64,000 nt of DNA from Snodgrassella alvi (GTDB lineage: Bacteria > Pseudomonadota > Gammaproteobacteria > Burkholderiales > Neisseriaceae): contig NZ_MDVC01000107.1 of assembly GCF_002777425.1 (NCBI RefSeq), positions 62,001 to 126,000 on the forward strand. Direction: 5' to 3'. Made by a program: the position numbers and the translations under genes. Within the stretch, counting starts at the first letter, position 1. Every line of letters starts with the position of its first letter. The notes below the pieces were generated by a model. The model saw nothing but the letters and a program-made list of their open reading frames with translations. It had not been told where the DNA came from and ran no database searches. Shown piece by piece: positions 8,794 to 16,619 of this stretch.

Positions 8794-9684
8794 CTAGGCC
8801 TTACCAATCTGTTTGCCCAGCAGCTTGCCTTCTGGGCTTACCCGCCAGCTATCCAGTATTTTGATAATATTACTCTCCATCTCCTGCCACTGTGGCAGAT
8901 AAACACGGTTATAACTAATCCATATTTGGATATGCCAGTCATCGTTATAAAACATATGGCTACAAAAATTTTTATGCTGGGTAAATTCACACTGGATATA
9001 GGTTTTAATATTGCCAGCCTGATCTTTTTTGAGCAAAATATCCTTGGCATTGGCATCAGATTTCCATGGTTCGCCGGTTTCCGGATTAATGCCATTATTG
9101 GCTTTATATACGGTTAAGCCATACAGCGGTTGTTCCTGCAGGATATAATCAAAATAGGTGATTTCTTTTGCCAATTTGAATTCATTCTGAACAGTGAAGT
9201 TAAAATTCAACGGCGCAGCATCATATTGGCCATAGACACTTACGCTTGCCCACGGAAAGGGTTTGCCATAAGGGATTAGGGTTTCATTATCACGGCGATA
9301 ATCCTGTTGTGTCTGCCGGAAAGAAGTATAGACATCACCATCAGTAATCCGATACAGAAAGCCAAATGATTCAATCGGTAAATCATAGGTTTTAGGTGGA
9401 CGCTGGTATTTGGCTTTGATTTTCGGATCGGCAAAATCGCCCGGATCGCCGATATAACGTGCCCAGCCATCAATCACGCCCGCGGGGATGCTGATGGAGT
9501 GAGTGCCTAGTTTGCCAATGGTGTCATAACGCCCACGACTATCCTGATTGCGGAATGGTTCTGGTACCTGCTGCGCTGATTGTTTTTCCGGCTGTTCGCT
9601 CAAATAATAGTCACAGCCGGTAAGCAGTAATATCTGCCACAGCAGCACCACGATAAGCACAATCTTTTTATATCCAGACTTCAT
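8794..9684 (-). CDS. Lipoprotein paralogue, FrpD-like (copy 3)
   Basis: The 296-residue third copy has lipobox LLTGC near residue 24 and the EKQSA insert. It lacks one alanine in the QYDAAP stretch relative to copy 2. Its C-terminal third is the most diverged of the three (EFTQHKNFCSHMF, SYNRVYLPQW). It is the first gene of the array in the direction of transcription. The 50 bases upstream resemble those of the other copies and then diverge, so its promoter region may differ. Likely a membrane-anchored partner or immunity-like protein; no enzymatic motif is visible. Confidence 0.75.
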   Translation of the reverse strand: MKSGYKKIVLIVVLLWQILLLTGCDYYLSEQPEKQSAQQVPEPFRNQDSRGRYDTIGKLGTHSISIPAGVIDGWARYIGDPGDFADPKIKAKYQRPPKTYDLPIESFGFLYRITDGDVYTSFRQTQQDYRRDNETLIPYGKPFPWASVSVYGQYDAAPLNFNFTVQNEFKLAKEITYFDYILQEQPLYGLTVYKANNGINPETGEPWKSDANAKDILLKKDQAGNIKTYIQCEFTQHKNFCSHMFYNDDWHIQIWISYNRVYLPQWQEMESNIIKILDSWRVSPEGKLLGKQIGKA

Positions 9685-10227
9685 AAGCAGCCCTTTTTCT
9701 CTATTTTATAAAGATAAATTAACATATTATTTACATTCAGGGAATGGCTGAATATTGTTTGGTGTTTAAGTTTTCTGTTATTTGATAATTGTTAATGACT
9801 AAATAAGGTTTGTGAAATAATTATATTGTTAGGATATGTTATATACGGGGAATAAATATTTGTATATGAATAATCTTGGGTTTTGATTAGGTTTTGATAA
9901 TTGGTTATGCATAGATTTAGTTGAGGCATGTTATGCGCTAATTGCTATAGATTGATGTTGGATTTGGCAATGGATGTGATTATTATTTTTTGATACGTGT
10001 ATATGGATGCGCAGTGCAGGCAGATTTCGATTGGTATGTAATTAAAGGAATTGAATAGATTATAGAAAATGGTGGTAAACAGAAGATTAAGCGATGTTAT
10101 GAGTATTACTGCTTGGCTGTTTTGATGTTCGTGGTTTGCTTTTTGTTGGATTTATGGGTTTCTGTTTGTGTGTTGCAACGCTACCGGTAAGGTTTTACTG
10201 GTAGCGTTTTGTATGGGGATGGCTGGG
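9685..10227. other. Intergenic stretch upstream of the lipoprotein array
   Basis: AT-rich spacer of about 540 bases between the array and the 3' end of the polysaccharide cluster. It should contain the promoter of lipoprotein copy 3. A strong hairpin sits at 10177-10208. No coding sequence is credible here. Confidence 0.55.
10177..10208. terminator. Hairpin at the end of the polysaccharide operon
   Basis: Fourteen-base stem with one mismatch (10177-10190 with 10195-10208, core AACGCTACC/GGTAGCGTT) and a four-base loop. It lies 20 bases past the stop of the sugar transferase. On the minus strand no clear T-run follows, so the terminator role is likely but not certain. Confidence 0.5.
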
Positions 10228-11466
10228 TTAGCGTGCGCCGAAGCCGGTGAGCATGGTTTTGAGGGTTTTGAAGAATATGAGGATGTCGAGTGAGAAGGAG
10301 AAGTGTTTGATGTAGTAAAAATCGTGTTCGATTTTTATCTGGGTTTGTTCGGTGTCGGCCGCGTAGCCTTGGGTAACCTGTGCCCAGCCGGAGATGCCGG
10401 GTTTGACGATGTGGCGGTAGTCGTAGAAGGGGATTTCCTGAATAAACTGGTCGACAAAGATTTTTTGTTCGGGGCGGGGGCCGATAAGGCTCATGTCGCC
10501 TTTGAGGATATTCCAGAACTGGGGCAGTTCGTCGATGCGGGTTTTGCGGATGATGTGGCCGATGCGGGTGACGCGGGCGTCGCCCAGTTGCGCCATCTGG
10601 GCGCCGTTTTTTTCGGAGTCGCTGCACATGCTGCGGAATTTGTAGATGCAGAATTCGCGGCCGCCGCGGCCGATGCGGTTTTGGCGGAACAGGATGTCAC
10701 CGGGGCTTTCGAGTTTGATGGCGATGGCGGTGATGAGCATTACCGGCAGGGTAAGGGGGGCAGACAGCAGGATAAGCAGGATGTCGGTAAGGCGTTTGAT
10801 GAGGACATAGGTAGGCGATGGCAGGAGGGAGCCGAGGTCGTTTTCGTACAGGTGATGGATTTTTACGCGGCCGGTTAGGAATTCTTCTACCTGACGGATG
10901 TTGTAAACGGGCATGCCGTCGAGAGTTTGGCGGGCAAGGAATTTCTGCCAGTGGTGGTCGAGCTCGGGTTCGTGCAGGTCAGCTACGATGCCGTTGATGG
11001 TGGTGGCTGCGGGCAGACCGGGACTGGTGAGTTTTATCCAGTTGACGTTGGGTAGCTGGTCGGCATTGAGGGCGCGGCCATAAGGCAGGTAGGCGTAGGT
11101 GGTGATGAATTTGTTGCGGTAGTAGATGTAGGCTACGCACAAAAAGAGAGACAGGCAGCCGGCCATAAACAGGAACCACACGGTATAGGGCAGGTTGAAG
11201 AATTTGGCGGCCATCCACATGCCGAAAAACCAGAAGAAGGTATGCGGCAGGGCGATGACGGCGGATTTTCTGCCGGGAAAGTTGCTGAATACGGACAGGG
11301 ATTTGGTGTTGAGCAGGTGGGCGATGCCGGCAAGGATGGTGCTGGTGATGAAGGCGGCACGCCCCTGCGAGAAGCCTTTGATGGGCTCCATGATGGCCAG
11401 TGGCAATAGCATAACCAGCAGGGTTCCGAAGAAGAGGCGGCTTTTATAGGACAGTAATTTTCGCAT
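10228..11466 (-). CDS. Undecaprenyl-phosphate sugar-1-phosphate transferase (bacterial sugar transferase family)
   Basis: Initiates a lipid-linked polysaccharide repeat by moving a sugar phosphate onto undecaprenyl phosphate at the inner membrane. The 412-residue protein has hydrophobic segments in its first 120 residues, a middle domain, and the catalytic transferase domain from about 225 to the end. The family motifs are clear: ILFRQNRIGRGG, IYKFRSM, RIDELPQFWNILKGDMS, and GPRPEQ. A membrane segment (ILLILLSAPLTLPVMLI) precedes the domain. It is the last gene of the minus-strand polysaccharide cluster, ten bases after the GT2 gene. Sugar specificity cannot be read from sequence. The ribosome site is weak, so translational coupling is likely. 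Confidence 0.9.
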   Translation of the reverse strand: MRKLLSYKSRLFFGTLLVMLLPLAIMEPIKGFSQGRAAFITSTILAGIAHLLNTKSLSVFSNFPGRKSAVIALPHTFFWFFGMWMAAKFFNLPYTVWFLFMAGCLSLFLCVAYIYYRNKFITTYAYLPYGRALNADQLPNVNWIKLTSPGLPAATTINGIVADLHEPELDHHWQKFLARQTLDGMPVYNIRQVEEFLTGRVKIHHLYENDLGSLLPSPTYVLIKRLTDILLILLSAPLTLPVMLITAIAIKLESPGDILFRQNRIGRGGREFCIYKFRSMCSDSEKNGAQMAQLGDARVTRIGHIIRKTRIDELPQFWNILKGDMSLIGPRPEQKIFVDQFIQEIPFYDYRHIVKPGISGWAQVTQGYAADTEQTQIKIEHDFYYIKHFSFSLDILIFFKTLKTMLTGFGAR

Positions 11467-11476
11467 GATGTGTGGT

Positions 11477-12298
11477 TTATTTGTTCAGGCGCAAATGTTG
11501 GTAGAGGTGCCCCAGCAGACTGGTGGGCAGCAGGCGGCTGCTGCCGCGCAAGGCAAAGCAGCTTAGGGCAGCTAGCAGGGGCTGGCTGTGGAGGCGGCGT
11601 TTGAGCCGTAGTAGCTGCCATTCGCTACAGAGGTAGCGCAGTCCGCGCCGGCGTGCATGCATATTGTGGCCGGCACGGGCGTAGACGAGGGTTTCGGGCA
11701 GGTTGGCAACCGGATAGCCGGCAGCCAGCAGGCGCAGCCACAGATTGTAGTCTTCCATCCACTGGTGGTGCTGGTAGCCGCCTACTGTCTGTACGGCGCT
11801 TTTGCGGTAGGCCACAGCCATGTGGTTGATGGGGTTGCGCCACTGGGCATAGTGGCGGATGGCGCTGTCGGTAAGGGGTACTTGTCTGACGGCGCTGGTG
11901 TGTTCCGGGGTGGTGCTGAATTCGGCTATCTGGCCGCTGAACAGGGCAATTTCTGGATGTTGCTGGATATATGCCCATTGGTGCGCAAAGCGCTCAGGTG
12001 CGCAGATGTCGTCGGTATCCATGCGCATGATCCATTCGTGCCGGCAATGCTGCAAGCCGGCATTGAGGGCGTTGCCAAGGCCAACGTGCTGTGGCAGGGG
12101 GATGATTTTCAGCGGCAGGCGGGTTTGGTAGTGGCTAAGTACGTGCTGTAGTTCGGTGCCGATGGTGCCATCCAGTACCATGATGATTTCTTCGGCCTGT
12201 ATGCTCTGGGCACACAGGCTGTCCAGACAGGCGCTGAGCCAGCCGGGCTGTTCCTGTGCATACAGGGAAAGCAAAACGGAAAAAGGACGGGTTTTCAT
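11477..12298 (-). CDS. Glycosyltransferase family 2
   Basis: Transfers a sugar from a nucleotide donor onto a growing surface glycan in the cytoplasm. The 273-residue protein opens with the GT-A fold (SVLLSLYAQEQPGWL, EIIMVLDG). It carries GLGNALNAGL and the metal-binding MDTDD near residue 95, and an acceptor-side HQWMEDYNLWLRLL further on. The signature resembles GT2 enzymes that make capsule, LPS or exopolysaccharide. It lies between the Stealth gene (143-base gap) and the sugar-phosphate transferase (10-base gap). Donor and linkage are unknown. The coding GC is clearly above the AT-rich genes on either side of the cluster. Confidence 0.88.
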   Translation of the reverse strand: MKTRPFSVLLSLYAQEQPGWLSACLDSLCAQSIQAEEIIMVLDGTIGTELQHVLSHYQTRLPLKIIPLPQHVGLGNALNAGLQHCRHEWIMRMDTDDICAPERFAHQWAYIQQHPEIALFSGQIAEFSTTPEHTSAVRQVPLTDSAIRHYAQWRNPINHMAVAYRKSAVQTVGGYQHHQWMEDYNLWLRLLAAGYPVANLPETLVYARAGHNMHARRRGLRYLCSEWQLLRLKRRLHSQPLLAALSCFALRGSSRLLPTSLLGHLYQHLRLNK

Positions 12299-12441
12299 GA
12301 TGTTGACCGCAGTAGATGTGTATGCACGGGGTTTGTGAAGATTTGTTTATTATATCGCAACAATGTTGGCTGGTGCCGCCTGGCTGGCTGGCGCGGTGGG
12401 TTTGTGTAGTTAAATTAAGGCTAGGTGCTGATTTTTTACAT

Positions 12442-13521
12442 TTATGCGCGCTGTTGTGGTGGCTGGCTGCTGTTTTGTTCGAATGAGGCTGGGTTGGGCA
12501 GGTAGTGTTCGTAGAATGCGCTCTGGGCGGCGTTGAGCTGTGCCAGTTCGTTGCTGTTGTTGCAGGTATCGTTGAGGCAGACGAAGCGGATTTCGGGGTG
12601 TTGGTGCAGGTGGTCAATGGCGCGGTTGAGTTCGGTTAGGTTGCTGATATTGCGTACAAAGCCGTCGTTGTGTTTGTGTGGGATGAAGGCACCGCTGGCC
12701 AGATGCCAGTAGCGGTTGAGGTAGATGGTGAGGTCGTTGCGGGCACGGAAGCGGTTGGTGGTGCAGGCGAGGATTTCGGGCTGAAAATGCTGGTAAACCT
12801 GTTGCAGGGTGCTGCGGGTATAGGGCTGGGGCTGGTGCCAGTGGGCAAACCAGAAGTAGTGGCGGTGGAGATATTTAAGCAGGGCGTTGCTGAGTTTTTC
12901 GCGCAGGCTGTAGCTGGGGGCGAAAAGGTGCTGTGTGTTCAGGGTAGCGGGCTTATATATGCGGTTAATCAGGGCGATGTTGTTGTTAAGGGCGTCTACC
13001 CAGCTATTCTGGCCGCGCAGGCGGCGAAACAGGGCGTTGCGCTTTAGCCAGCCGTGACAGAGGAAGTCGACGGGCAGGCCGTGCTGGAACAGGCGTTCGC
13101 GTGGGGTGGGGCGCAGGATAACGGTGTCGTCGTTGAGGTAGACGAAGTGTTCGCTCAGGCCTTGAAGGTTGACCAGATTCATTTCGATGGCGGATGAGTT
13201 GAATACGGGCAGGTTCTGCGGCTGGATAAACAGTTGTGTGTGGTTGATGATTTCGATTCTGGGATGGTTGGTTTGCAGCCAGTGCGGGCGCTGGTTGGCG
13301 GTAATCAGGTAGATTTTGTGATACCACGGGCAGTTTTGTTCGATGGAGCGCAGTACGTAGCGCAGGGTGCCGAAGTCCTGATAGCGGTTGCTGCTGGTGG
13401 CATCGCTGCGCCCATTATGCTGGGGCAGGTAGTGGTTTTTTTCGGCCTGCCATGCTGGATCGCTGCCATCTACCCATGGCAGGACGAAGTCAATCGGGGC
13501 ATTGTCGGTGTTGGTGTTCAT
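12442..13521 (-). CDS. Stealth-family capsule phosphotransferase
   Basis: Stealth proteins transfer hexose-1-phosphate to build phosphodiester-linked capsules, and are known from pathogens including meningococcal serogroups. The 359-residue protein shows the conserved regions in order: DFVLPWVDGSDPAW near the N-terminus, LRYVLRSIEQNCPWYHKIYL, FVYLNDDTVILRP in the middle, and FVCLNDT near the C-terminus. The start at 13521 is chosen because TAATG overlaps the stop of the upstream gene and the conserved region begins ten residues later; a longer in-frame extension to 13641 would lie inside the upstream gene. It probably decides the polymer backbone of this cluster. The sugar is not predictable. 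Confidence 0.9.
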   Translation of the reverse strand: MNTNTDNAPIDFVLPWVDGSDPAWQAEKNHYLPQHNGRSDATSSNRYQDFGTLRYVLRSIEQNCPWYHKIYLITANQRPHWLQTNHPRIEIINHTQLFIQPQNLPVFNSSAIEMNLVNLQGLSEHFVYLNDDTVILRPTPRERLFQHGLPVDFLCHGWLKRNALFRRLRGQNSWVDALNNNIALINRIYKPATLNTQHLFAPSYSLREKLSNALLKYLHRHYFWFAHWHQPQPYTRSTLQQVYQHFQPEILACTTNRFRARNDLTIYLNRYWHLASGAFIPHKHNDGFVRNISNLTELNRAIDHLHQHPEIRFVCLNDTCNNSNELAQLNAAQSAFYEHYLPNPASFEQNSSQPPQQRA

Positions 13522-14273
13522 TAATGTTTCCGTTTGAGCAGGGCGATGAGTTTCTGGCTGTTGCGGGCGCCGAGGGTGGTACGCAGGAGGTTTAGCAGCC
13601 GGCGTTTGAGCTGGTCGATGCATTTGCTGTCGTTGAGCCATGTGCCATCGTAGTGATGAATGCAGACGGTGTTGGCGGTGCGGTTCAGTTCGTGGGTATA
13701 GGCGTTTTTGGCCATGAAGTAGTCGCTGGGGTAGACACAGACGTAGCCGGGGATTTCCTGCTGCTGGTTGTTGAGGATAATGCCGTGCTGCTGGTAGAGC
13801 TGTTTGAATAGCTGGTTGATGGTGATGAGCTGCTGTGGGTTGAATTCGAGGTTCTGGTATTGCTGCCAGATATCGTGCATCAGGGTGCTGCCGGCTTCGC
13901 AGCCCATGACGCCGGCCTGCGGGTTACAGGTGAGCTGGCGGGTGTAGGGATTCATGCCCTGTTCGAAACCGGTAAAGCAGTGATGGTGCAGGAAGGGGTC
14001 GAATGAGGCCACCATCTGTACGTCGGTGTCCAGATAGATGCCACCGTGCTGATACAGTGCCTGAATGCGGCAGACGTCGGCAACAAAGGCATATTTGCCG
14101 GCGGCGTAGGCGGCGCGGGCGTAGGGGTTGGCCTGATAGTCGAAGTTGTGTTCGTTCCACAGCTGGATTTGGTAGTCGGGCAGAAACTGGCGCCAGCTAT
14201 CCAGATAACGCTGGGTGGTGGCAGGCAGTGGCTGGGGGCCAAACCAGCAGTAGTGAATCAGTTTGGGTATCAT
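13521..14273 (-). CDS. Glycosyltransferase with DXD motif (GT32-like, capsular polysaccharide synthesis type)
   Basis: The 250-residue enzyme begins with IPKLIHYCWFG, typical of the OCH1/GT32-type sugar transferases. The nucleotide-sugar and metal site is GGIYLDTDV at about residues 77-85, preceded by FVADVCRIQALY. It overlaps the flippase gene upstream by four bases (ATGA) and the Stealth gene downstream by one, so the three are translationally coupled. It should add one sugar of the surface glycan in the cytoplasm. Donor and acceptor are not predictable from the sequence. Confidence 0.88.
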   Translation of the reverse strand: MIPKLIHYCWFGPQPLPATTQRYLDSWRQFLPDYQIQLWNEHNFDYQANPYARAAYAAGKYAFVADVCRIQALYQHGGIYLDTDVQMVASFDPFLHHHCFTGFEQGMNPYTRQLTCNPQAGVMGCEAGSTLMHDIWQQYQNLEFNPQQLITINQLFKQLYQQHGIILNNQQQEIPGYVCVYPSDYFMAKNAYTHELNRTANTVCIHHYDGTWLNDSKCIDQLKRRLLNLLRTTLGARNSQKLIALLKRKH

Positions 14274-15745
14274 TGGGCAGGCCGGCGATAGATAAGAAAT
14301 AGCAGGAGGCTGAAAGGTATGGCGGCGCTCAGGCCGGTAATGCAGCTGAGTTTAATCCAGTCCAGATAGTTGTGTACGCCGATGCTGCTGACGGGTTGCC
14401 AGCCGATGCTGATGCTGATGCTGATGGTGGCAAATACCACCAGCCATAACAGGTAGGGGCGTGTGTAGGACAGGGACAGAATATGCTTGCAGGTGTAATG
14501 TACCATTTCGCTGCTGCGGTAAAGGAAAGATACCAGTGCCGCCAGCAGGATGCCGGCGCTGCCCCATAGCTGGATAAAGCACAGGGAGCAGGTGATGTTG
14601 AGGCCTGCTTCAAGCAGTGCCTGTGGTTTGGTGGCCTTGTAGTGGCCGGCGGCCATGATGATGGTCATGCTGGGGATACGGCTGTTTTCGATGATGCCTA
14701 CCAGTAAAAACAGGATGGCCAGTAGTGGCTGGTGGTAGTTGGCATCGGTCATGTTGTGGGTATAGAGCTGAATAAAGGGTGTCAGCAGTAGGCCGGTGCA
14801 GGTGTAAACCCAGCCGAGAAAGCACATAAAGAGGCGGTTATAGCGGCAGAAGTTGTGCCGGGTACGCTCGGGGTTGGTGGTGAGGCTATGGCCGAATATG
14901 GCCTGCATGCCCTGCGACAGGGACTGTAAGGCCATTTTGATGGCGCCAAAAATCAGGGCATAGACGGCGTAAATGCTGGCGTCTTTCAGTGATAGGAAAA
15001 GGGTAATCAGTACCAGCGGGGAGCTGAATATAAGCAGGCCGGTGAGCTGGTGGGTGAGTGCATCCCAGGTTTGTTGCAGTTGGTAGGCGTTGTGTTTGTT
15101 GTAGTGCTGGTTTAGGTTGCGGTAGTGGTGTTTGACATAGTGGCGGTACAGCAGGAATTTGCTCGCCTGTATCAGGGTGGAGGCTATCTGTACGGTGAGG
15201 ATGTTGTAGCCGGCGCTGATCAGCCAGTAGCAGACGGTAATGTTGGCGAGGATGCTGCCAGCCTGTATGGTGGATATGATGTAGGTTTTCTGGTCGGCGG
15301 TGAGCAGGGCGCGGTAGCTGCCGAAAAAGAAGAAGTCGAGGATGTTGACCGCACCCATTACCAGTACCATGTAGAAGGTGAGGCTGGCGCTGATTTCGTT
15401 GTGGGTAAGCCAGGCAAACAGGATGGCCAGTACCAGTAGTGCGATGGCAAACAGGCTGCCGGAAATGCGGTAAAAGTGATGGGTGGCGGCGAGAATGCGG
15501 TTGCGTAGCTGGTTGTCGCGGGCAGTTAGTGCCTGATAGAGGGCAACGATGGCAGCGGCGCCAATGCCAGCCTCAAGCAGGGTGAGGTAGGCAATGAACT
15601 GTTTGATGGAGGCGAGCATGCCGTTGGTAGCCGAACCATAGGTTACGACGATCAGTGGTGGCAGGATAAACCCGCCCAGTGCAGTTATCAGTTGCAGCAA
15701 CAGATTGGCGGATATGTTTTTCAGGATAACTGCACGGGTGCTCAT
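14270..15745 (-). CDS. Polysaccharide repeat-unit flippase (Wzx/MATE-like membrane protein)
   Basis: The 491-residue protein is almost entirely hydrophobic, with 12-14 likely transmembrane segments. The N-terminal pattern of aromatic and Gly-rich helices (LLQLITALGGFILPPLIVV, then GSATNGMLASIKQF) is typical of O-antigen and capsule flippases, which move lipid-linked repeats across the inner membrane. It heads the polysaccharide genes on the minus strand, 28 bases after the SPOR gene. No Wzy-like polymerase is seen between 10.2 and 15.7 kb, so polymerisation is either done elsewhere or the Stealth enzyme does the chain building. Confidence 0.85.
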   Translation of the reverse strand: MSTRAVILKNISANLLLQLITALGGFILPPLIVVTYGSATNGMLASIKQFIAYLTLLEAGIGAAAIVALYQALTARDNQLRNRILAATHHFYRISGSLFAIALLVLAILFAWLTHNEISASLTFYMVLVMGAVNILDFFFFGSYRALLTADQKTYIISTIQAGSILANITVCYWLISAGYNILTVQIASTLIQASKFLLYRHYVKHHYRNLNQHYNKHNAYQLQQTWDALTHQLTGLLIFSSPLVLITLFLSLKDASIYAVYALIFGAIKMALQSLSQGMQAIFGHSLTTNPERTRHNFCRYNRLFMCFLGWVYTCTGLLLTPFIQLYTHNMTDANYHQPLLAILFLLVGIIENSRIPSMTIIMAAGHYKATKPQALLEAGLNITCSLCFIQLWGSAGILLAALVSFLYRSSEMVHYTCKHILSLSYTRPYLLWLVVFATISISISIGWQPVSSIGVHNYLDWIKLSCITGLSAAIPFSLLLFLIYRRPAQ

Positions 15746-15773
15746 GAAGCCTCAAGAGGGTTTGCTGACTGGC

Positions 15774-16619
15774 TTAGTGACAGTTACCGCTGCGCTGCAT
15801 GCGGCCATAACGGCCGGTAATGGCGTTGATATCATGCATGGCAGAGTTGTCTACACCGCTGAATACAACGCGCATTTTGGCAATGCTGATGGGAGCGTGG
15901 CCAGAATGGCTGTCACTTTCACTATCGCTGTCGCTACTGCTGCCGCCTAAAGTGGTGATAAAGGCATCGCTGAATCCCTGCATTTTAGCGCGTGCCATTA
16001 AGCTTTCTGCGTCGTCACGCCGGTTGAATACACCGAGGCTGACTTTGCCCTGATTGATGCCGTAGTCAAAGCCATGTTCTTGCAGACGGGCACGGATATC
16101 GCTGTCGCCACTTGAAGAGAGTGCCACCATGTAACGGGTAGGTGTGGGCACACGATGTGGTTTGGCTGAGCTGCTAACCTGCTCGATGAAGCGGCTGGTG
16201 GTAAACGGCCAGTGGTTAAGCAGGCCTTTGATGCGGTGAAAATCATCTTCTGGCAGGGTAACTGTGGCGGTACAGGTATTGGTTGTAGGTATAGATGTAG
16301 GTGTAGCCGGTTTGTCGGCGTTGGCGGGAGCGTCAGTGGGCGTGTCAGTTTTTGGTTTGTTGGCCGCGGCGGTATCGGTTTTACTGGCGGGTTTGGTGGC
16401 AGGCACGCTGCTGCTGGCGGCTGTTTCAGCTGCTTCAGTTGTATGGCGCACGCTGATGTCCGGGGTGGCTGGTGCGGCAGCTTCAACCACTTCCGCAGCA
16501 GGGCTGGCGGCGCTGGCGGCAGCGGGTGAGGCAGATACGCCATGTACCAGTTTACCAGCTATCATGCTGCCGAAAACAATAATATTTAATGCTACCAAGA
16601 TTGCAAACAGCCATTTCAT
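15774..16619 (-). CDS. SPOR-domain membrane protein
   Basis: The 281-residue protein has one N-terminal membrane anchor (about residues 4-25), then a long Ala/Pro/Thr/Lys-rich linker to about residue 125. A globular part follows with a SPOR-like repeat (TRYMVALSSSGD ... FDYGINQGKVSLGVF ... ESLMARAKMQGF). SPOR domains bind glycan strands of peptidoglycan, often at division sites. It overlaps birA-coaX by four bases (ATGA), an arrangement I associate with Neisseria. A Ser/Asp-rich run near residue 225 separates the SPOR part from a conserved C-terminal tail (AKMRVVFSGVDN). Its exact cell-wall role is not known. Confidence 0.8.
   Translation of the reverse strand: MKWLFAILVALNIIVFGSMIAGKLVHGVSASPAAASAASPAAEVVEAAAPATPDISVRHTTEAAETAASSSVPATKPASKTDTAAANKPKTDTPTDAPANADKPATPTSIPTTNTCTATVTLPEDDFHRIKGLLNHWPFTTSRFIEQVSSSAKPHRVPTPTRYMVALSSSGDSDIRARLQEHGFDYGINQGKVSLGVFNRRDDAESLMARAKMQGFSDAFITTLGGSSSDSDSESDSHSGHAPISIAKMRVVFSGVDNSAMHDINAITGRYGRMQRSGNCH

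Larger units (their letters stand above)
6949..9684 (-). repeat. Tandem array of [spacer + lipoprotein + RTX N-terminus], period about 1.37 kb
   Basis: Corresponding points recur about 1370 bases apart: the lipoprotein stops at 6067, 7424 and 8794 (first interval shorter by a few codons), and the truncated RTX stops at 7118 and 8488. Coding and non-coding parts are both repeated. The 169-170 base AT-rich spacers 6949-7117 and 8318-8487 match over nearly all their length. The segment upstream of 9684 keeps only about 50 bases of this similarity, which marks the array's end. Confidence 0.85.
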
